Notes under the pieces: generated by a model
Seen by the model: the letters and a program-made list of their open reading frames with translations, nothing else
Told to the model about the DNA's origin: nothing
The model's database searches: none
Assembly: GCA_031553805.1 (NCBI GenBank)
Contig: JAVBLC010000001.1
Span: 62,001 to 126,000 of the forward strand
Origin: JAITVB01 sp031553805
GTDB taxonomy: Bacteria; Bacteroidota; Bacteroidia; Bacteroidales; Rikenellaceae
Length of the DNA stretch: 64,000 nucleotides
Direction of reading: 5' to 3'
Made by a program: the position numbers and the translations under genes
Part shown: one piece after another, positions 59,332 through 64,000 of the stretch
How positions within the stretch are numbered: the stretch's first letter is position 1
Layout: the number at the start of each line of letters is the position of its first letter

Positions 59332-59982
59332 TTATTTAACTATCTGGTCTACATTAGTATTAACAAACAAACTCAGGATGGCTATTGTGCCCAACAGGAC
59401 GATCAGCCCGCCTGAAATGCGGTTGAGCGCCAGCAGGTGGCGCGGCCGGAATTTTTTCCGGAACAGGCTCACCAGCGAGGTCAGCAGCAGCCACCAAAGG
59501 GACGCTCCGCCGTAGACCCCGGCAATCAGCAGCGCCACGTCGCCAATCGGCAGTCCGCTGCGCCGGACACCGAACGCCGCAAACAGGGCGACGAACATCA
59601 GGATATAGGCCGGGTTGGTAAAGGTCAATAAAAACAGACTCAGAAAATCACTCCACAAACTGCCTTTTTTAGCCCGGATGCGCCGGATCTGCACCACCGG
59701 GTTCCGCATAAAAATCCGCACCCCGACAACGATCACACAAATGCCCCCCAACACTTTCAGCAAATCGATGTGTTTTTCGATAAAAACCAGCACCACCGAA
59801 AGGAAAAACATGGCGATCGTAGCAAACAACGTATCGGCCAGTGCCGCCCCCAAGCCTGAAATGAATCCCGACCGCTGGCCTTTGCTCAGCGTCCGCTGGA
59901 TACACATCACCCCAATCGGTCCCAGTGGAATCGAAGCCACCAGACCGAGCAGCACGCCTTTACAAAGGATTAGCAACCACAT
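59332..59982 (-). CDS. LysE-family membrane exporter
   Basis: 216 residues with six predicted spans. The opening LLGLVASIPLGPIGVMCIQRTLSKGQRSGFISGLGAALADTLFA carries the LysE/RhtB signature (PGP-like PLGP, then G-GxxGxxxGD/AD). Members export amino acids or related small metabolites; the substrate is unknown. cmk follows after 4 bp. On the minus strand TATTTTTG at 60028-60021 is a possible -7 box. Confidence 0.88.
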   Translation of the reverse strand: MWLLILCKGVLLGLVASIPLGPIGVMCIQRTLSKGQRSGFISGLGAALADTLFATIAMFFLSVVLVFIEKHIDLLKVLGGICVIVVGVRIFMRNPVVQIRRIRAKKGSLWSDFLSLFLLTFTNPAYILMFVALFAAFGVRRSGLPIGDVALLIAGVYGGASLWWLLLTSLVSLFRKKFRPRHLLALNRISGGLIVLLGTIAILSLFVNTNVDQIVK

Positions 59983-60039
59983 CGTCTTTCGTGCCTTCCG
60001 GCACCCGGAAATATTTTGAACAAAAATACAAAGAAACTT

Positions 60040-61713
60040 ATGAATATCGATAATTTCCCGGACGGGACGGCCGAACAGCCAAAAAATCTTATCTTTATCC
60101 CATCAAATTTCGGACCGGATATGGGAAAAAACATTGTTTTGTGCCTGTTGTCGCTCGTGCTGCTCGCCTTGCCCTGGTTGGGGCTGCCGGGATATACTGT
60201 ACTGGTGGCTTTTGTACCGCTGCTGACGCTCCAGCAAAAACTGTTCGACGAAGAACAGCGCAGCGGCCGGCGCAAACGGATTTTTTGGTATGTGCTTCCG
60301 ACGTTTGTCTTGTGGACGCTCTGGACGGTGATTTGGGTCAAGAACGCTGCGTGGATCGGGGTGATCGCCGCCATCGTGACCAACACATTTATTTACACCC
60401 TGGTTTTTATGGTCTACCACGCCGTTTGGCGGCGGGCGCCGCGGGCGTTGGCTTACACGTTGCTCGTGTCGGGATGGATCGCTTACGAGTTGATCTACCT
60501 CAACGGGCAGGTTTCTTTCCCGTGGCTGATCTTGGGTAACGGCTTTGCCAATTCGCTCAAGGCCATCCAGTGGTATGAGTTCACGGGGGTTCTCGGCGGA
60601 TCGCTTTGGGTGCTGGTTTCCAACCTGTTGGTTTATGAGGCGATCAAGGCCTGGCGGGTCCGAAAACGCATCGTGTCGTTCGTTGCCCCGGCTATTTTTA
60701 TTTTTATACCCATTATTACATCTTTAATCCTGTACGCTACTTATAAAGATGGGGATCAAACGGTAAAAGTCACCACCGTACAACCCAACATCGACCCTTA
60801 CGAAAAATTCTCGGCCGGCGCCCAGCAGCAACGCCTGCAGATCCTCTGGAACCTGATACTCGCCGCCCCGCGAGAGGTGGATTACGTCCTCACCCCGGAA
60901 ACAGCCGTCGATGCCAATCTGTGGGAGAATACCCTCGAGTGGAACCCACTGATTCTTGATTTACAAAAATTTATGGGTGAAAATTTCCCTTCCGCTGAAT
61001 TGATTCTCGGCGCCGAAACATACTATCAGTACGAATCGGACGAAAAACCTAACTTTACCGCACGGTATTCGGAAAAGGGGAATTACTGGTGGGATTACAA
61101 CAACACCGCGCTGGGCATCGACTCTTCGTCGCGGATCGAGATTTATCACAAGGCTTGTCCGTTGATCGGCGTCGAGATGTTGCCTTATGCCCGGTTTTTT
61201 AAAGGATTGGAACGTTTTTCACTCGACATGGGCGGATTGGTGGGCCAGATCGGGCGGACGCCCCGCGACACGGTTTTCATTTCGGACGACGGATTGGCGA
61301 CGGGTGTGGCGATCTGCTGGGATGAAGTCTATGGAGAGTACATCTCGAAATACGTCAAAAACGGCGCCCGGATGCTCTTTATCATTACCAATGAGGGGTG
61401 GTGGGGAGATACCCGAGGATATAAACAATTATTCGCCTACACGCGCCTGCGGGCGATTGAAACACGCACGGCGATCGGACGCAGCGCCAACACCGGCATC
61501 TCAGGGTTCATCAACGGGCGGGGCGATGTGATCGACGCCCTGGGATGGGATAAACGCGGGGTATTGACTGCGGATATCGCCCTGAATAACGGACAGACGT
61601 TTTATGTGCGTTGGGGTGATTGGATCGGACGGTTGAGTGGTTTGGTAGCCGCCCTTTGTTTGTTGTATTTCGGAGCTTACAGGATCCGGAAAAAAGATCG
61701 CATCGTGGAATAA
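60040..61713 (+). CDS. lnt: Apolipoprotein N-acyltransferase
   Basis: N-acylates the lipid-modified cysteine of lipoproteins in the inner membrane. About 557 residues from ATG 60040; ATG 60121 (MGKNIVLCLLSLVLLALPW) would start right at the first span and is equally plausible, and a TTG lies at 60016. Six to seven N-terminal spans, then a nitrilase domain with the triad Glu (LTPETAVD), Lys (IYHKACPLIGVEMLPY) and Cys (VAICWDEVYGEYISKY), followed by NEGWWGDTRGYKQL, and a last C-terminal span. The many lipoproteins in this window depend on it. Confidence 0.95.
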   Translation: MNIDNFPDGTAEQPKNLIFIPSNFGPDMGKNIVLCLLSLVLLALPWLGLPGYTVLVAFVPLLTLQQKLFDEEQRSGRRKRIFWYVLPTFVLWTLWTVIWVKNAAWIGVIAAIVTNTFIYTLVFMVYHAVWRRAPRALAYTLLVSGWIAYELIYLNGQVSFPWLILGNGFANSLKAIQWYEFTGVLGGSLWVLVSNLLVYEAIKAWRVRKRIVSFVAPAIFIFIPIITSLILYATYKDGDQTVKVTTVQPNIDPYEKFSAGAQQQRLQILWNLILAAPREVDYVLTPETAVDANLWENTLEWNPLILDLQKFMGENFPSAELILGAETYYQYESDEKPNFTARYSEKGNYWWDYNNTALGIDSSSRIEIYHKACPLIGVEMLPYARFFKGLERFSLDMGGLVGQIGRTPRDTVFISDDGLATGVAICWDEVYGEYISKYVKNGARMLFIITNEGWWGDTRGYKQLFAYTRLRAIETRTAIGRSANTGISGFINGRGDVIDALGWDKRGVLTADIALNNGQTFYVRWGDWIGRLSGLVAALCLLYFGAYRIRKKDRIVE

Positions 61714-61747
61714 AACCACAGGCTGTGGAGAAAAATGATTTCCGGAA

Positions 61748-62680
61748 TTATTTACTCAACGCCAACATGCTTAAAATGGACTTTTCAGCCTTTTTACGTT
61801 CCTCATCATCCACAATCACCTCGGGCCGTTCATCACGCAATACCCGGTAAATTTTTTCCAGCGTCACCAACTTCATATAAGCACAATCATTACACCCACA
61901 GGTAGCATCGAGCGGAGGGGCGGGAATAAACCGCTTCTCCGGATTACTTTTCTGCATCTGGTGCAAGATCCCCGACTCGGTCGCCACAATATAAGTCATG
62001 GTGTCGTCCTGCTGCGAAAATTTCAATAACGCCGCCGTAGAACCCACATAATCGGCCAACAACAAAACCGGTTGTTTACACTCGGGATGAGCCAGTACCT
62101 TGGCTTCGGGATACTTTTTCTTTAATTCGAAAAGTTTTTCGACCGAAAATTCTTCGTGCACGTGACAAGCACCATTCCAGATCACCATATCGCGGCCGGT
62201 AATCCGTTTCAGGTAATTTCCCAAGTTACGGTCCGGTCCAAAAACAATTTTCCGGCCGGACGGGATCGATTGAATGATGTCGACCGCGTTGCTTGACGTA
62301 CAGACAATATCGGTCAGGGCCTTCACCCCGATCGAAGTATTGACGTAACTCACCACCACGTGATCAGGATGTTTCGCTAAAAACCGGGCAAAATCAGCCG
62401 GCTTACAAGAGTCGGCCAACGAGCAGCCGGCAGCCGGATCGGGCATCAGCACTTTTTTCCCGGGCGAAAGAATTTTGGCCGTTTCCCCCATAAAATACAC
62501 CCCGGCGAAGACGATGATGTCGGCGTCGGTGCGGGCCGCCTGTTGGGCCAAAGCCAGGCTATCGCCTACGAAATCGGCGATCTCCTGCACCTCGGGCACG
62601 GTGTAATAATGTGCCAGGATCACCGCATTTTTCTCTTTTCGCAACCGATTGATCTCAGCAATCAACTCCACCCGTTCCAT
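61748..62680 (-). CDS. nadA: Quinolinate synthase
   Basis: Condenses iminoaspartate and DHAP to quinolinate for NAD synthesis, using a 4Fe-4S cluster. 310 residues: AVILAHYYTVPEVQEIADFVGDSLALA, VFAGVYFMGETAKILSP, AGCSLADSC, VCTSSNAV, FGPDRNLGNYL, GACHVHEEF and the C-terminal TCGCNDCAYMKL. nadB and nadC are not adjacent. Convergent with lnt, with a 34-bp gap. Confidence 0.97.
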   Translation of the reverse strand: MERVELIAEINRLRKEKNAVILAHYYTVPEVQEIADFVGDSLALAQQAARTDADIIVFAGVYFMGETAKILSPGKKVLMPDPAAGCSLADSCKPADFARFLAKHPDHVVVSYVNTSIGVKALTDIVCTSSNAVDIIQSIPSGRKIVFGPDRNLGNYLKRITGRDMVIWNGACHVHEEFSVEKLFELKKKYPEAKVLAHPECKQPVLLLADYVGSTAALLKFSQQDDTMTYIVATESGILHQMQKSNPEKRFIPAPPLDATCGCNDCAYMKLVTLEKIYRVLRDERPEVIVDDEERKKAEKSILSMLALSK

Positions 62681-63177
62681 CCTTTTATTTTTTTTTTATA
62701 AAAAATGAATTTTAAATAAATAAGAAATAATGAGAATAATAATAGCTGTTCATAGCGTTTACAACTCCTCTGATTTCCATTTGCAAATGTCGTAATTAAC
62801 CCTCAAAAAACAATTTTTCAACATTTTTTATTTTTACTATTTACTGATTGAAATAGGAATATGAGAAAATATAAACACCGTTCACAAAGATTATCCACTG
62901 TTGTCGATAACGCGCAGAACGTCGATAAGCGGCCTATTTTTCCCCCGACCGTTTGTCAACTTTTTTTCATCGAATCGGGTTGCATCTTTTCCCCATTCGT
63001 TCATATGCATTTTCTTTTTGCAAATCCAAATTCCAATCGCCGAAAATCATCTTTTTCGATTGACATTTTTTCCTGGATTTCCGAATGGTTTTCAACAGCG
63101 AGATTGGAGTTTTTCAACAACTTTTGCGCATTGTTATAAACAATCTTTTACTTTTGTGGTGCATAAGCAATCTGACG
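62681..63177. other. AT-rich spacer with DnaA-box-like motifs, candidate origin region
   Basis: 497 bp between divergent nadA and folC with no gene, markedly AT-rich in a GC-rich window. It holds TTATCCACT (62891-62899, one base off the DnaA box TTATCCACA) and three same-strand TTTTCAACA copies (62815-62823, 63089-63097, 63111-63119), plus a related TTTGTCAAC at 62952. The left part is almost pure A/T (62680-62740 and 62805-62845), as in a DNA-unwinding element. It may only be a long promoter region; origin function is a hypothesis. Confidence 0.4.
63123..63156 (+). promoter_or_regulatory. Promoter of folC
   Basis: TTTG (63123-63126) and TACTTTTG (63149-63156, TAnnTTTG) with 22 bp between; start codon 22 bp downstream. 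An inverted repeat ATTGTT-ATA-AACAAT (63130-63144) lies between the boxes and could be an operator. Confidence 0.6.
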
Positions 63178-64000
63178 ATGGATTACCCGGAAACCCTCAA
63201 ATACCTCTACGCCTCACTGCCCGCTTTCCACCGTACCGGCGCCCCCGCCTACAAGGCCGGCCTCGATAACACGCTGGCCATCGATCGCCTGCTGGGCCAG
63301 CCCCACCGGAAATTCAAGACGATCCATGTCGCAGGAACCAACGGAAAAGGCTCGGTGTCGCATATGCTCGCCGCCGTGCTGCAACAGGCCGGATACCGAA
63401 CCGGGTTATACACCTCGCCCCACCTGCGCGATTTCCGCGAACGGATCCGCATCGACGGCCGGATGATTTCCAAGGGCGAAGTCGTTGATTTTGTCGCCAC
63501 CCATCACGAGGAAATGGAGAAAATCGGCCCCTCTTTTTTCGAATGGACCGTCGGCCTGGCTTTCGACCACTTTGCCCGGCACGATGTCGACGTGGCTGTC
63601 ATCGAGGTCGGCATGGGCGGACGCCTCGACTCGACCAACATCATCACGCCGCTGGTGAGCGTGATCACCAACATCAGCCTCGACCACACCCAGTTCCTGG
63701 GCGCGACGCGCGCCGCGATCGCCGCCGAAAAGGCAGGGATCATTAAATCCGGCGTGCCGGTCGTTGTTGGCGAAACCGATCCCGAAACCGCCCCGGTCTT
63801 TATCGGCAAATCACGCGAGGCGCAAAGCCGCCTGCTCTTTGCCGACCAATGCTACCGGACGCTCTCGGCTGCGCCTACCCTCGAGGGGCAACGTCTGGCC
63901 GTCGAAAGCCGGATGGATGATTACGCTTTCGAAATCGACCTAGACCTGGCCGGCCGATACCAACGCAAGAACATCCTCACCGTCATCGCCACCCTCGACG
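63178..64000 (+). CDS. folC: Folylpolyglutamate/dihydrofolate synthase, 3' end cut off by the window
   Basis: Adds L-glutamate to dihydropteroate and folates. 274 residues are visible of about 430. Starts MDYPETLKYLYASLPAFHRTG, then P-loop TIHVAGTNGKGSVSHML, YTSPHLRDFRERIRI, FFEWTVGLAFDHFA, VAVIEVGMGGRLDSTNII, SLDHTQFLG and EKAGIIKSGVPVV, the standard FolC/Mur-ligase order. Promoter at 63123-63156. Confidence 0.96.
   Translation, partial: MDYPETLKYLYASLPAFHRTGAPAYKAGLDNTLAIDRLLGQPHRKFKTIHVAGTNGKGSVSHMLAAVLQQAGYRTGLYTSPHLRDFRERIRIDGRMISKGEVVDFVATHHEEMEKIGPSFFEWTVGLAFDHFARHDVDVAVIEVGMGGRLDSTNIITPLVSVITNISLDHTQFLGATRAAIAAEKAGIIKSGVPVVVGETDPETAPVFIGKSREAQSRLLFADQCYRTLSAAPTLEGQRLAVESRMDDYAFEIDLDLAGRYQRKNILTVIATLD

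Noticed and set aside
60016..60039. TTG start for lnt, and the TTG starts upstream of the ATPase (5351), lpxK (54578), the isomerase (39636) and the TPR gene (41454)
   Set aside because: In each case an ATG downstream better fits the signal peptide, membrane span or family N-terminus.

Overview
The window is chromosomal DNA from a GC-rich member of the Bacteroidota, most likely Bacteroidales (a Rikenellaceae/Alistipes-type genome fits, but the sequence alone does not fix the genus). The evidence is: a murF-alr fusion gene, an overlapping lpxK-punA pair, an S46 dipeptidyl-peptidase, a BtuG-like surface lipoprotein, lipoproteins with acidic residues after the lipobox cysteine, and promoters with TAnnTTTG -7 boxes. 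No transposase, integrase, phage gene, rRNA operon or CRISPR array is visible. Nearly all genes are core.

Layout. 1-5.2 kb: collinear minus-strand acyl-phosphate genes crcB-pta-ackA-ptb-buk (acetate and butyrate formation with ATP gain; buk runs off the left end). 5.4-9 kb: a two-gene ATPase/DUF4435 module resembling OLD/PARIS anti-phage systems, then a small membrane protein and a sodium-pump decarboxylase beta subunit. 9.3-11.4 kb: a lipoprotein, a small outer-membrane protein and a HAD phosphatase. 11.5-15.4 kb: a CAT-anticodon tRNA and an MFS transporter/GH78 rhamnosidase pair. 15.5-27 kb: uvrC-tamB, divergent from tsaD, murF-alr, a DUF3592-like gene and an rsmI-like gene. 27-31 kb: typA, aroB, pth. 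31-39.5 kb: an RND efflux operon, gtrA-like and patatin-like genes. 39.6-48.4 kb: a peptidyl-prolyl isomerase, pheS, a TPR lipoprotein, envC-like, ybeY, mnmG, two parS sites and thiC. 48.5-52.6 kb: glnS and DPP7-like. 52.7-54.3 kb: a cobalamin riboswitch with a BtuG-like lipoprotein. 54.6-64 kb: lpxK-punA, a thioredoxin-like protein without cysteines, ispH-cmk-lysE-like, lnt, nadA, an AT-rich spacer and folC (cut by the right end).

The most unusual signal is not a gene. Three convergent intergenic regions (8977-9263, 30987-31238, 57528-57770) hold the same 243-287 bp nested-hairpin element: a 22-bp palindrome at each end in inverted orientation, a small hairpin inside each end, and a central hairpin with perfect 27-32 bp arms. 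The ends are conserved, but the central arms differ between copies while staying perfectly self-complementary. A rearranged copy (50304-50433), a left-end fragment (1136-1254) and lone palindromes (15422-15463, 48505-48547) extend the family. Two parS sites behind mnmG and an AT-rich spacer with DnaA-box-like sites at the right end suggest that the replication origin may be near.
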